Positions 37,890 through 47,020 of a stretch of DNA of 64,000 nucleotides are shown here, in pieces. The translations under genes were made by a program, and so were the position numbers. How positions within the stretch are numbered: the stretch's first letter is position 1; every line of letters begins with the position of its first letter. Origin of the DNA: Paraburkholderia sp. SG-MS1 (GTDB taxonomy: Bacteria > Pseudomonadota > Gammaproteobacteria > Burkholderiales > Burkholderiaceae). Below the pieces are notes generated by a model, which saw only the letters and a list, made by a program, of their open reading frames with translations, was not told where the DNA came from and ran no database searches. The stretch covers positions 17,611 through 81,610 of the forward strand of contig NZ_NPIH01000238.1 in NCBI RefSeq assembly GCF_012275575.1, in the 5' to 3' direction.

Positions 37890-38490
37890 TTTTTCAACAG
37901 GAAAATGAGCCTCTGGGCAGTTCAGTCGCGCCCTTCATCGAAGGACGAATAGCGTAGTGCCCACGCTCGCAATCGCGCCAGCCTAAGAGCTGGTCGAGAG
38001 AAAAATTCTTGGCGGGACCGCACCATACCGGCTACACAGGCATACGGCAAGCCGTTGAGACGACTCGGTCGCAGATGAAGTCGCGTCCGGCTATGAAGGG
38101 AATGCCCTCGTCTGCGAGATTGCCCCCAAAGGTCACCGCAGCATGCCCGCATCGGCAGACAGACGTATAGCAATGTCAAGACATTGAGCCTCCGCTGAGG
38201 GCGCCCCAGATTTGTAGTCGGAGGAGGGATTGGCAATGTTTGCTCGCGACGCGCGTCGTTAGGTCGCTGCCCACAGCTTGTGCAAGCAGGTCGAACAGCT
38301 TTCTCTCAAACGGCAGATCACCATGGTCGCAGTAGCGATCGCATGTTGCGCTAGGCGCTTCGCGAAGCAACTCTCGGACGACGTCCGCCCCGCGTAAGCC
38401 CGAGATGACTCAGCGCAACTGCAAATCGCTACTACCCCACGGCAAGGCCGCGACTGACCATCCTCGCCATCCACTGACCGCCTGTGGCCA
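37890..38490. other. Island edge with no supported gene
   Basis: No convincing gene, tRNA or repeat was seen. A 64-codon minus-strand frame near 38176-38370 (containing DRYCDHGDLPFERKLFDLL) has protein-like composition and could be the remains of a gene, but no ribosome site or family signature supports it. Confidence 0.3.
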
Positions 38491-39000
38491 TCAGAGTCTG
38501 CGAATCCGGACGCTGAAAACGGGATTTGCTTTCGCAGCCCCTCGGCCGCTCATGAGGTAAAAGGATACCCGCACCCCTCCTGCGAAGCGGAGATCGGCCG
38601 TCCCGCCACAGGATTCAAAAATCAGATTCGCGGAAGGTTGGTCCGGTACCGTAAGAGTCCAAGAGTCTCTTACACGTGGCTGCGCCACGGCCCCGGAACT
38701 AATGATAGTTCGCGCTCGAGATCCGAGATCGCGCGCACACCGTCGCTCTGTTTTGCGATGAGTCGCAGGATTCGAACTAGATCCCGCGTACGCGCGGCGG
38801 CCAGCGCAATGTCTGTCGCTCGCCAACTCGATTGCATGCACGCATCGGCGACGTCATCAAGGGTGTGCAGATGATCCCTTCCAAATCCCATAGTAGGCTG
38901 GCCGCGTCGGCGACAGCGTGGTCCGGGTAGCCGAAGTACCTTCGGCGGCACTCCAACCTGCTGACCAACAGCCCGAACTGTCGTTCCCGAGCCGTGCCGA
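38491..39000 (-). pseudogene. Decayed gene, protein-like pieces in three frames
   Basis: Minus-strand pieces follow one another in different frames: RRRYFGYPDHAVADAASLLW, then DDVADACMQSSWRATDIALA and ARTRDLVRILRLIAKQSDGV, then LTVPDQPSANLIFESCGG and RVSFYLMSGRGAAKANPVFS to the end. Each piece looks like real protein (mixed, non-shadow composition), and they adjoin, which suggests one ancestral gene of about 165 codons with at least two frameshifts. The family is not recognised. It lies directly after the CBASS operon, so it could be its former sixth gene or unrelated. Confidence 0.4.
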
Positions 39001-39046
39001 TAGTCGAGAATTCCAGTCGGCCAGAACTTCCGGCAAAGCTAGGCCC

Positions 39047-40093
39047 CTACCTCTGGCTTCGGCGGCTGAACCGGTACTCGACATCACTTAACACGTCATG
39101 CTCCAAGAACGAAAGACGCAGTTCGTAGGGAAGTAGTGGCTGAAAGAAGTGGACGATGTCGCCAAGTGAGTCTGCGGTGTCCGCGTCAAATCCCGGAGCC
39201 TCGTGCACCGACCCGGCGTGGGGTGCCAGCGCCGCACGCTCCTCGTTCCATAGGCCTTCGACGTAAGGCTCATATTTGAAATCGTGGAAGTACACGCAGG
39301 ACGAGGCTGCGTGCAACTGCAGCTTGTTGAGTGCCATGACATCGTTGAGGTCCCGTACCAGCACGCGTCCCTCGCGCGCGCGCTTCACGCGATAACACGC
39401 GTCGTCCACCAAGAGGAGACTCAGATCCGGTCCAAGCGGATAGCTGAGCATCAGACCCGGTGTGTCGTAGCCCAAAACTCCGCGTGACTTGACCCTCCCG
39501 AAGAAGGCGTTGTGGAGCACCACTGGGGAGTCCCCGAAAATAAAGGGGCGATTGGTTCGGTTTTCCAGCAGCAACGGGTGGAGATCCATGAGAGCCTTGG
39601 AGGCTGCGATGGACATCTCCATCTCCACGGCCTGCGCATGCGCAGGGTTGGCGGACATCGACTCAGCCTCCTTTAATCTTTCCGTCCGCTGGTCCTCGGT
39701 CAGGGATTCATCATTGGCGATTTCCACGCTAAGAAAGAGTTGAAGCATCTTGTCATGCATCGGCTTGCTCCCCTGACGAGCCGCATCCGTTCTTGACCGC
39801 TGCAGGGTGAGCCAGACGAACAGGTTGTCGACATGCTCAGGGGGGATGTCCATCGGGTTGTGCTGCTCTGCAAGTGCACGAAGCGCCAGGCTGCTCTCCG
39901 CCTCGATTCGACCTAGCAAGGCTTCAATGTCATCTGAACCATAGAACCAATCTTTACTCGCCTGCGCTTTAATCGAAGCCGTACGGATGGCCTTCCCGCT
40001 AGTTCTCGGTAGCGCACAGATGCTTCTCTCGTTCAGTGAAAATCTACGAAAATAGAACTGAGGCACGAAGTGATGATTCTTACGCTTCGACAT
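39047..40093 (-). CDS. DUF4238 protein, fifth gene of the CBASS operon
   Basis: A 348-residue protein with the DUF4238 opening SKRKNHHFVPQFYFRRFS, a short His-rich strand typical of the family, then a mostly helical body (IEALLGRIEAESSLALRALA, RTDAARQGSKPMHDKMLQLF) and the segment NRTNRPFIFGDSPVVLHNAF, another conserved DUF4238 block that resembles a metal- or substrate-binding loop. The activity of the family is unknown. The ATG at 40093 overlaps the end of cap4 by 14 bases, so translation is coupled; a longer frame upstream only shadows cap4. The position suggests a second effector or a modulator of the CBASS, which is inference. Confidence 0.75.
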   Translation of the reverse strand: MSKRKNHHFVPQFYFRRFSLNERSICALPRTSGKAIRTASIKAQASKDWFYGSDDIEALLGRIEAESSLALRALAEQHNPMDIPPEHVDNLFVWLTLQRSRTDAARQGSKPMHDKMLQLFLSVEIANDESLTEDQRTERLKEAESMSANPAHAQAVEMEMSIAASKALMDLHPLLLENRTNRPFIFGDSPVVLHNAFFGRVKSRGVLGYDTPGLMLSYPLGPDLSLLLVDDACYRVKRAREGRVLVRDLNDVMALNKLQLHAASSCVYFHDFKYEPYVEGLWNEERAALAPHAGSVHEAPGFDADTADSLGDIVHFFQPLLPYELRLSFLEHDVLSDVEYRFSRRSQR

Positions 40094-41519
40094 GCGGCCC
40101 CGTCGACTCTGGCATGGACACTCTGTCGATCTGTACGGTTGGGATGTACCTCCCCTGGTCCCAGTCATAGAGCTGGATACACCCGACCGCATTGAGCCGA
40201 TGTCCAAGTCCTACGGCGAAAATGGCCGGCGCCTTAATGAAGAGGTGCATCCGCTGCAGTTGATGGCGCCCACGGAACTCGGTCAATGCGATTTTTGCTT
40301 CGCTCACGGCCGTATTCAGGCTTGCGATGTCCGTAACGACACCCGACGACACCAGAGATAGCTTCGGTGAGTTGCTCAGTCCGAAGGCGCTGGCATTGGC
40401 CACAACGTCAGCATTCGAGCCGTTCGGAAAGCTGATAGAAGCAACCCCCTCCACACCCTGCGTTAATGGCGCATCCTCGCTGACCGTGAAAAACGATCCT
40501 GGCGCTTTGTCGTGCACCGAGGTGTCGTACAGGTGGTCGTTGTGGTCCAGCGTGAGGGTGAAGTTGCGCGTCGCCGAGAAGCAGTAGCCCAGCAGGCAAG
40601 CGAGTGACATCCGGTGCTTTGCCGACAGCCGCACCCCGCGACGCCTACGGCTCGCGTGAAGGAAATCTCCAACCTCGCCCAAGTGCTGCTGCAGTTGGAG
40701 CCACGCCGTTTGGCCAAGCCTTCCCCGCTCTGGCCCGTTGAACATCGAGACATCCAAGGCGAGAGGACCAAGCTCGAATCCAACGGGCGCAAGATGAAGG
40801 TCAGACGGCGTAACCCGCCATTCGTCGGTCACGCTTGGCGCATAGTCCACGAGCGCTGCTTCGAGGTCCCTGCGAGTGACGATACCGTTGACCGAGGTGT
40901 CGACCAATTCCTTGCACTTCGCCCGGAAAGCTTTGGTCTCCCGCCGGCTCATGTTCAAGCTGGGTAGATGCTCTTCCAGCCTGGTACCAAAGCCGGCATC
41001 GACGTTGTCGTCCCGGTACTGAACGAACGATACCCGATCGAGCACGAAGCGCGCCATCTCAGGCGTCTGCCCGAGATTCACGATGGTGTCCAGAATGTCG
41101 GCTTCGGCTGTTGCTCGAATGCCAGAGTCGGCGTTGAGCGCTACTGCGGGGCCTCGGTACCGGTTCAGCTTTCCGAAGAAGGGCTGGTACTCTCGAACGA
41201 AGTCGCCGCAGAGCAGCACGAACTGCACATACTCGGTAGGCGATTTCTCGTGCAGCGTCCGAAAATGAGCAACCTCCGCCCAGAGTTCGGACTTCGTCAA
41301 CTGGTGGCGTTTTGCTTCATACAACACGCAGTACGTTCCGCCGCCTGGCCGGAAGTAGCGAATCTCAACATCTCCCAGCAGCTCGCTGATAGCCAGGCTG
41401 AAAGCCCCTTGGGCGAGGAAGCGCGGAATGTGCTCAAGCAAGAACGCGTCCTGATACTCGAAGCCGTTTCGGGCCACCACGCCGCCAGTGGCTTGGCGAT
41501 CAAAGAGCGCTGAGTTCAT
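40080..41519 (-). CDS. cap4: Cap4-like CBASS effector: DUF4297 nuclease plus SAVED domain
   Basis: Predicted DNA endonuclease switched on by a cyclic oligonucleotide. Residues 1-230 form a DUF4297-type nuclease: GGVVARNGFEYQDAF at 12-26, acidic ELLGDVEI near 46-53 and YEAKRH, whose Glu-68 and Lys-70 complete a PD-(D/E)xK-like site. Residues about 235-470 fit a SAVED ligand-binding domain, with SLACLLGYCFSATRNFTLTL, ALTEFRGRHQLQRMHLFIKA and PAIFAVGLGHRLNAVGCIQL followed by YDWDQGRYIPTVQ, close to the usual SAVED C terminus. In characterised Cap4 proteins, second-messenger binding drives oligomerisation and DNA cleavage. Its ATG overlaps the cap3 stop (ATGA). Domain calls are by eye. Confidence 0.82.
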   Translation of the reverse strand: MNSALFDRQATGGVVARNGFEYQDAFLLEHIPRFLAQGAFSLAISELLGDVEIRYFRPGGGTYCVLYEAKRHQLTKSELWAEVAHFRTLHEKSPTEYVQFVLLCGDFVREYQPFFGKLNRYRGPAVALNADSGIRATAEADILDTIVNLGQTPEMARFVLDRVSFVQYRDDNVDAGFGTRLEEHLPSLNMSRRETKAFRAKCKELVDTSVNGIVTRRDLEAALVDYAPSVTDEWRVTPSDLHLAPVGFELGPLALDVSMFNGPERGRLGQTAWLQLQQHLGEVGDFLHASRRRRGVRLSAKHRMSLACLLGYCFSATRNFTLTLDHNDHLYDTSVHDKAPGSFFTVSEDAPLTQGVEGVASISFPNGSNADVVANASAFGLSNSPKLSLVSSGVVTDIASLNTAVSEAKIALTEFRGRHQLQRMHLFIKAPAIFAVGLGHRLNAVGCIQLYDWDQGRYIPTVQIDRVSMPESTGPHVEA

Positions 41520-41986
41520 AAGCTGCCTTCAAAAACCAAAGTCGACCGCGCAAAGGAGCCGTCTGGGAGATAGGTGTGCGCACTGCCCTCTAGCTCATCC
41601 CGGCGCGAAAGCTTGAAGACGAGCAGGACCGCAAAATTTGCTCCGACGCGCACGTCCTTCACGATATCCCGCATCGACTGGTGGTCCGTCGTGCTGGGCT
41701 GCACCGAGAAGCTCGGGTGCGAGTGCCACTCGCCGAGGTAATTGAACCGAGCGTAGTCGTGTCCGGACTGTCGAAAGAACGTCGCGAGGGCACGCAACGC
41801 TGACTGAGTTTCCCTAATAAAGCTCGCGAAACGCCCTCCACCTTGGATGGTCAGATGCCGGACAGCGAAATGGCCCGGGCCTACGTGCTCTCCCATCAAG
41901 ACGCCACCGCATTCGTCAGTTCCAGCGGCCTTGAGCGCCTTGCGCAGCGTCCGCTGCACGTCTGGCGGAATGCTGACCGTTAACAT
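41516..41986 (-). CDS. cap3: Cap3 JAB/JAMM-family peptidase of CBASS
   Basis: Deubiquitinase-like metallopeptidase. The 156-residue protein has the JAMM zinc set: Glu in DECGGVLMGEHVG near residue 25 and GEWHSHPSFSVQPSTTD, giving HxHP...SxxD. In type II CBASS, Cap3 cuts the bond between the CD-NTase and the target to which Cap2 joins it, so the system can be reset. It starts two bases after the cap2 stop and overlaps cap4 by 4 bases. Assignment to Cap3, not a general JAB peptidase, rests on the operon. Confidence 0.88.
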   Translation of the reverse strand: MLTVSIPPDVQRTLRKALKAAGTDECGGVLMGEHVGPGHFAVRHLTIQGGGRFASFIRETQSALRALATFFRQSGHDYARFNYLGEWHSHPSFSVQPSTTDHQSMRDIVKDVRVGANFAVLLVFKLSRRDELEGSAHTYLPDGSFARSTLVFEGSL

Positions 41987-41988
41987 TA

Positions 41989-43719
41989 TTACTTCGCGCC
42001 GAACACGGTGATGAGTTCTTTCAACGCCGACACCGATTCCTGTGAGTCAGCTGGTTCCTCAAGACCTTCCACGGCGCGCGGGCAAGCAATCGGGTGCGTG
42101 TCGAAAGGTGCCTCAAAAATCCAAGCCTTCTGGTAACCAAACAGATAGGCAGGGTTGGGAAATCGAGGTGCCTCCGCGCCCACTAGGGCGTCGATGGCGA
42201 ACTGCGTCAACGACGCCGACAGAGCGCTCACCTCCGCGTCGCCGGCAACGAACACCTCGTCATCCACTTCTGCATCGTAGGCTTGCTCATGCTGGAAGGG
42301 CGCTTCTGGCATGCCGGCGAGGTATGCATGAATGGCACCGCGGATTTCCAATGGGTCCGCGTCGAAGCCGGGCAGGCTGCGCGCCATGAGAGATCCAATG
42401 CCTCCGGCGAACACTTCGCCCCAGACGACTGGAACCTTGCGCCGCGTACAGATAGCCGCTATGGACGAGAACACCTTCGGGCTCGCCGTGGCATCGATGA
42501 CGAGGTCGCACGCTGCGATTTGCTCGAGCACCGTCGCATTGTAGGAGGAACTCTCCTGGCCGGCGAAGCGGAACGTGCGGCACGCTACCTCCGCAGCGGG
42601 GCGAATCAACTGGATTGTGTTTTGGACGGCGTCCACCTTGTCGTAGCCCATCGACGACCAATCCAGTTGATTGCGCGTCAGATTCGATGGCTTGAAGATG
42701 TCGTCGTCGATGAGCAGAAAGCGCGTTATGCCAGAACGCGCCAACGACACGGCGACTTTGCTGCCTACAGAACCGAGGCCAACAATCGCCACCTTCTTCT
42801 GCGCCAAGGTCGCATTGCGCACCGGCTGCCTGACCTGGCCCTTGTCGGCGCAATCCACAGGGAAGTAGTCGCAGGCCGTCCTCCCGTCGGTGTTCGCGGC
42901 AACCGCAATGGGCCGAAGCCGAAGTTGTTCATCCGCCAGCAGCAGGAAGCCCGATTGCAGTTCGTCATTCGGCCATGGCCAGCATCCCTTTGCCCTCAAG
43001 AACTCTCGAAGAACAGCTTGGTCCTTGACGACCGTGGGCAACGAAGCCCACTCGTCGCACCAGACGACAAACCCCTTTCGAATCCACGATGAAGCCGCAG
43101 CGGGGTCAGAAAGCTCCTTGGGGACGCCCAAATCCGTGGGTAGCGCCTCATCACCGAGCTGGGTTGCCACCGCAACGAACTCTGGCCGTCGATGCAACGT
43201 CCCTACCGCAAGAGCAATGGGCGACGAGCGAGGTGAAGCTTCGAGCGCTGCCTGCAGTTGCTCCGTGATCAGGAACCGCAGGTACTCGTATCGCACACGT
43301 TGCCCAAGTGTCAACTCATGCCGTGACGGCGCAGCCAGACCGATGACAGGTCCGAACTTCTCGTATGCCAACAGCTTGTGGGCGCTGACTACAAGGTCAG
43401 CGCCCGTCACGCCTGGGTGCCAGTTGTCCGGTCCCCACTCAAGGCAGAGCGTGCCCGTCGACGGGTATTGATGCGCACTCCATGACTCATCAGGCTTGCG
43501 CGGCCGCACATACGCCGGCGCGTGAGGGAACAGAGCCGGGTAAACCAAGACCGCCTCATGCACCTTGTCGTTAACCGTGATGTCGAAGTCAACACAGACG
43601 TCCTTGGTCTCGGTGAAACCCCATTCCAGCTTGGTCAGCCACCCTGAAGTTCCCGCGAGCTCATCCAGCCCGCGGGTCTCCGCGCGCATCCGAATTGGTT
43701 CTTCGAACAGCAGTCGCAT
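41989..43719 (-). CDS. cap2: Cap2: E2-E1 (ThiF) fusion of type II CBASS
   Basis: A 576-residue ubiquitin-transfer-like enzyme that conjugates the C terminus of the CD-NTase to cellular targets to prime it. The N-terminal E2-like domain has STGTLCLEWGPDNWHPG, with Cys-92 as the likely transfer cysteine. The E1-like adenylation domain starts near 300: VAIVGLGSVGSKVAVSLARS (nucleotide loop at 314-320), LLIDDDIFKPSNLTRNQL, and DLVIDATASPKVF; Cys-424 and Cys-380 are candidates for the E1 cysteine. The ATG shares one base with the CD-NTase stop (TGATG). The fusion is the mark of long-form type II CBASS. Confidence 0.9.
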   Translation of the reverse strand: MRLLFEEPIRMRAETRGLDELAGTSGWLTKLEWGFTETKDVCVDFDITVNDKVHEAVLVYPALFPHAPAYVRPRKPDESWSAHQYPSTGTLCLEWGPDNWHPGVTGADLVVSAHKLLAYEKFGPVIGLAAPSRHELTLGQRVRYEYLRFLITEQLQAALEASPRSSPIALAVGTLHRRPEFVAVATQLGDEALPTDLGVPKELSDPAAASSWIRKGFVVWCDEWASLPTVVKDQAVLREFLRAKGCWPWPNDELQSGFLLLADEQLRLRPIAVAANTDGRTACDYFPVDCADKGQVRQPVRNATLAQKKVAIVGLGSVGSKVAVSLARSGITRFLLIDDDIFKPSNLTRNQLDWSSMGYDKVDAVQNTIQLIRPAAEVACRTFRFAGQESSSYNATVLEQIAACDLVIDATASPKVFSSIAAICTRRKVPVVWGEVFAGGIGSLMARSLPGFDADPLEIRGAIHAYLAGMPEAPFQHEQAYDAEVDDEVFVAGDAEVSALSASLTQFAIDALVGAEAPRFPNPAYLFGYQKAWIFEAPFDTHPIACPRAVEGLEEPADSQESVSALKELITVFGAK

Positions 43720-44726
43720 CAGGCAAATCCAGCCGGCTTGTTCGGAGGCACTACGGCGATAGCTGGAAAAGCCAAGCCAATACCGGGAGTGGCCGTGACT
43801 GTGGGACGCAACATGCTTGCCTTCTGGGCAGCCTTGCGGAATCGGTCACCAAAGACCCGCTGCCAGAGGGGCAAGGCCTTGTCTTCATCGGTTTCCCGCT
43901 GGGCGCGACGCACAAGGGCGGCATGAGCTTCAGCCATGTCGTAGAACCGCTTGAACTCTTCCGGCTTGACTCGCGAAAACACGTTGTTGCCCGGGACGCT
44001 GGGGTCCTCCAGGTGAGGTACTTGACCGGATTGGACGGCCCACACGTACTCGTCGCGAATTGCCTCGAGGAACTTGGCGAACAAGTCTTCGTAGCTGGTC
44101 ATCTTGTAGTCCATGTGCTTGGCGACGAGCGTCTCCAGGATGAACCCCTTCGGGCGCTTAAGGTGCGGAAGGTTCTCGCGACGCCACCACTTCACCAGCT
44201 TCACAAGGGGAACGAAGTTGCCGTTGGCCTGCTTGTTCACACCACTGGCCCACTGGTTATGTCCCATCGGATTGGTGACCAGCCACTGCTCCTCGCTCTT
44301 GTCCGCAATGAGCCAACCGCCCACTTCCCAAGGACTGGGAATGACCGGCACGACGTCCATCTCCACCGAGCCTAGGGAGACACAAATGGACCGGCGGTTC
44401 GCCTCAACCTCCGCGTATCCCAGGGACCTCACCGCCTTACGGAGGGTGCCGATAACAACGCTCGGCAGGTCGTACGCCGTGTGGTTCGTGACAACAATGA
44501 TGTCCACGTCGGGGCGGCGCACTGTACCGTTGGTTTGCCGCGGGCGCAACGCCGTGTTGCGGGCATAAGAGCCGGAGAGGTACGTGTTAACGTGAATATC
44601 TTTGTACGTCTCGTGTTTCTGCAGCTTCCCACGTAGGTTCGAGTGCGCGCTGATGCAGACCGACTTGGTCGTCGGGCTGGGCTCAATCTCGGACAAAAAG
44701 TCGATGAATTGCTGCTGCGTGGCCAC
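43719..44726 (-). CDS. CD-NTase (cGAS/DncV-like nucleotidyltransferase)
   Basis: Cyclic-oligonucleotide synthase and sensor of the CBASS. The 335-residue protein has the nucleotidyltransferase core LSGSYARNTALRP (Gly-52, Ser-53), RRPDVDIIVVT (Asp-73, Asp-75) and VEMDVVPVIP (Asp-124), the metal triad of the family. The helical C-terminal part (VKLVKWWRRENLP) and a Gly-Phe-Ala C terminus, accessible for Cap2 conjugation, follow. The start is a GTG at 44726 with GGGGAGG six bases before it; 26 more codons are open upstream but include the promoter. Operon and effector resemble the clade D systems (for example Enterobacter cloacae CdnD02), so a cyclic trinucleotide product is likely but not shown. 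Confidence 0.88.
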   Translation of the reverse strand: MATQQQFIDFLSEIEPSPTTKSVCISAHSNLRGKLQKHETYKDIHVNTYLSGSYARNTALRPRQTNGTVRRPDVDIIVVTNHTAYDLPSVVIGTLRKAVRSLGYAEVEANRRSICVSLGSVEMDVVPVIPSPWEVGGWLIADKSEEQWLVTNPMGHNQWASGVNKQANGNFVPLVKLVKWWRRENLPHLKRPKGFILETLVAKHMDYKMTSYEDLFAKFLEAIRDEYVWAVQSGQVPHLEDPSVPGNNVFSRVKPEEFKRFYDMAEAHAALVRRAQRETDEDKALPLWQRVFGDRFRKAAQKASMLRPTVTATPGIGLAFPAIAVVPPNKPAGFA

Positions 44727-44764
44727 GAGTCGCCTCCCCGGAATTAGCACTCGCGCCGTGCGAG

Positions 44765-44813
44765 CATCAAACACTATATGTGCGGTTTTTCCAAAGGTCA
44801 ACACACCACATGT
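44765..44813 (-). promoter_or_regulatory. Promoter and tandem operator-like repeat of the CBASS operon
   Basis: On the minus strand TTGACC (44801-44796) and TATAGT (44778-44773) are exactly 17 bases apart, about 40 bases before the CD-NTase start, and form a strong sigma-70 promoter. The plus strand shows TCAACACACCACATGT (44798-44813) and TCAAACACTATATGT (44767-44781), near-identical direct repeats 31 bases apart, one over each promoter element. This is the pattern of a repressor binding two sites on one face of the helix. Confidence 0.7.
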
Positions 44814-45039
44814 AGCGCTTTAATAGAGTTCTCGTCCTTGCTGGCGTATCACGGTTAGGCGCATATCGAACTTCACTTTCCGTCGGAAAGTCGGTGAAGC
44901 GGAGGAACTCGTCGTTCGAGAAGGAACGTTTGAGCGACGGCGACTGACGCCGGGTCGGAGTTGGAGTTGCCAGTTCCTCATCCGTGAAAGCTGCCTTTGA
45001 CCAGCGTAGCGCTCCGGACCTTGTTTGAGCGCGAAACTT
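44814..45039. other. Gap between the CBASS promoter and the DUF4365-TPR pseudogene
   Basis: No supported gene. A minus-strand frame here has arginine-rich, shadow-like composition. No terminator was recognised for the upstream pseudogene. Confidence 0.4.
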
Positions 45040-47020
45040 CTAATAGGCGCCATCGCCGGTTTGGTCAGCAGCCGGATCATTAAACAATGACGAGAAATCG
45101 CGCTTAAGTTTCGCGCTGAGTTCATGGTTGGGGAAATGCTCTATCGCCGCCGTCCAAACCATCACCGCCGTTACTGCATCACCACTGTTCCAGTGAGCCC
45201 CGCCAAGGTCGAACATTGCCACGGCATTGTCTGGGGCGAGCGCAGGTGTTCTCTCGTAGGCATCGATCGCCTCTGGCCATCTGCTAAGGTTGGCGTAAGT
45301 CGCGCAAGCTGAAACCAGCTCATGGCATCCGGCTGAACGTTCTGAGCCTGCTCGCGCAGCAGCGGCACGCTTTCGTCAAACCGCCCCAACTCATTGAGCG
45401 CAATCGCTAGGCAATACCCGTAATCTCCGCCCGCCAATTCATACGCCGTTCGAAAGCAGCGCTCCGCTTCTACCCAGTCCTCGTCATCTTGCGCCCAGTG
45501 GCCTAGCCGATCCCAAGGCAGCGCGGCGTTGTCGGCATCGACGTAGGCGATGTGGCGATCAAATTCCGCACGGAACTCGATGTAGCTCTTGGCGACATCC
45601 TCTCCTTGGCCCCGCAGATAGAACATCGCCATGAGAAGTTCCCACCTGCCGGCGGGATCCTCAGGGTTCGCGTTTACATAGCGTTGCCAGAAGGGCACAG
45701 CTTGACGGGCGTTTTCCACATTCGTGCGCCCGAAGCCAGAGACCAGACGGCGGCACCATGGCCAAATCCAATGGAAGCGATCAGCCTGAGCCAGTAGGCC
45801 ATTGATCTCGCGAAATGCTGCACGACCATCGCCAAGGTTGAAAAGGACGTTGGCGCGCCAGCCGTTGACCGCAGAGGTTCGGCCCCGTTTTTGATCGGAG
45901 AAGACCACTTGGTCGAGATGGCGCAACGCGTCCTCGTACTTGCCCAGCCTGACACAGTGGGTGCCCAAGGAGTTGTGAGCCTCCGCAAGGTCAGGATCCA
46001 ACCGTAAAGCTTCGTGGTAGTGATCCACCGCCCGCTCATCGTCGCCAAGCAGCGCGAAACTTGAGCCAAGATTTTTGTGGACCTGAGCTGCTAGTTTGGG
46101 AGAGGCATCGAGCGTCGGGTCGGCGAGCGCGGCTTCATAAGCGCACTTTGCCTCCTGCTCGTTACGGAGAGCGTGGAAGGCGTTTCCGATCGTGTAGTGC
46201 AGGTCGCCGGCCTGAAGACGATCGTCGGCGAGCCTCGTCCGGAAAAAGCTGATAGCCTCCTCGATCCTCTCGGTTGGCGACACAAGCCATCCATGCCGAG
46301 ATTGATCTCAGACATGTAACAAATACCCATTTCGTCACTGCCAGCGCCAAAAGCGGCCGCGAATTTGGCGAACCCGGCGCTAATCACCTCGTCTGCGTTC
46401 TTCTCGTAGAGTTGCGCAAGCAGCTTGCGCGCTAAGGCCGGGTCCTCGGGAACATGAACGTCCGGAGGAGACTTCAGAACATGATTGGACAAATCCGTCA
46501 CGGCCACGCCGACTTCGCCTACGCGCCGATCGCGTGACGACTTTGTATCGGCCCGGGCGAGATCCGCGAGCCGGTCAAGGCGCTCGACCGTCAGCTCCTC
46601 ACCGAAAGGGACTGTCAGCGACTCCTGGTCGGTCCAGTTCGTTCCGCCATGCTCATATTGATGAGCAACACTTTCTGGCGTGCGAATGCGTAAGGAGCCC
46701 GTCGGCACGTGATAGGCGACGTAAACGCTGTAAGGCTGCATTAGCAGGTAGTTGAGGTTAGTGCGGCGCACCTCGACACTGAGCGAGCCGTTGGCGTTCA
46801 GCGCACTTTCAGTTCCCTTAAGTTGGACGTGAACCCGTGCGTTGGTGGCACGCCCGTCAGCCATCACCTCGATCTGGCAGTCGGTCCCGTAGTCCTTGCG
46901 GTCCGTCGCCTGCAGAATGAAAGCGCCACTTTCGTTAAGCCGCATCTGAAAGGCAGCAATTGCCTTGTCCTCGATCTCGTGATTTCGGACGCGACGGGGT
47001 AATTCGTCAAAGTGACTCAT
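45040..47020 (-). pseudogene. DUF4365-TPR gene broken by two frameshifts
   Basis: The first part (47020 to about 46283) encodes a DUF4365 nuclease-like domain: ATDRKDYGTDCQIEVM and RVHVQLKGTESAL, an Asp...Glu-x-Val...Gln-x-Lys array typical of a PD-(D/E)xK fold. The reading then moves frame near 46283 (DGL, then SPTERIEEAISFFRTRL, with no independent ribosome site and a stop just upstream) into a tetratricopeptide region of about 350 residues with repeats such as AQVHKNLGSSFALLGDDERA and EAHNSLGTHCVRLGKYEDAL. Near 45310 it moves again; the last part is YANLSRWPEAIDAYERTPAL to MFDLGGAHWNSGDAVTAVMVW. One ancestral protein of about 650 residues is the simplest reading. DUF4365-TPR proteins occur in defence islands; function is unproven. 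Confidence 0.7.

Noticed and set aside
37890..38490. A tRNA or attachment site at the island edge
   Set aside because: No tRNA-like cloverleaf or direct repeat was found on either side by eye, so the island borders and the way it entered are unknown.
44765..44813. Calling the CBASS direct repeats NrdR boxes
   Set aside because: Only one half-site fits the NrdR consensus; the first repeat deviates at most central positions.
44820..45125. Minus-strand frame next to the CBASS promoter
   Set aside because: Arg-rich and without ribosome site; partly overlaps the last piece of the DUF4365-TPR pseudogene in another frame.
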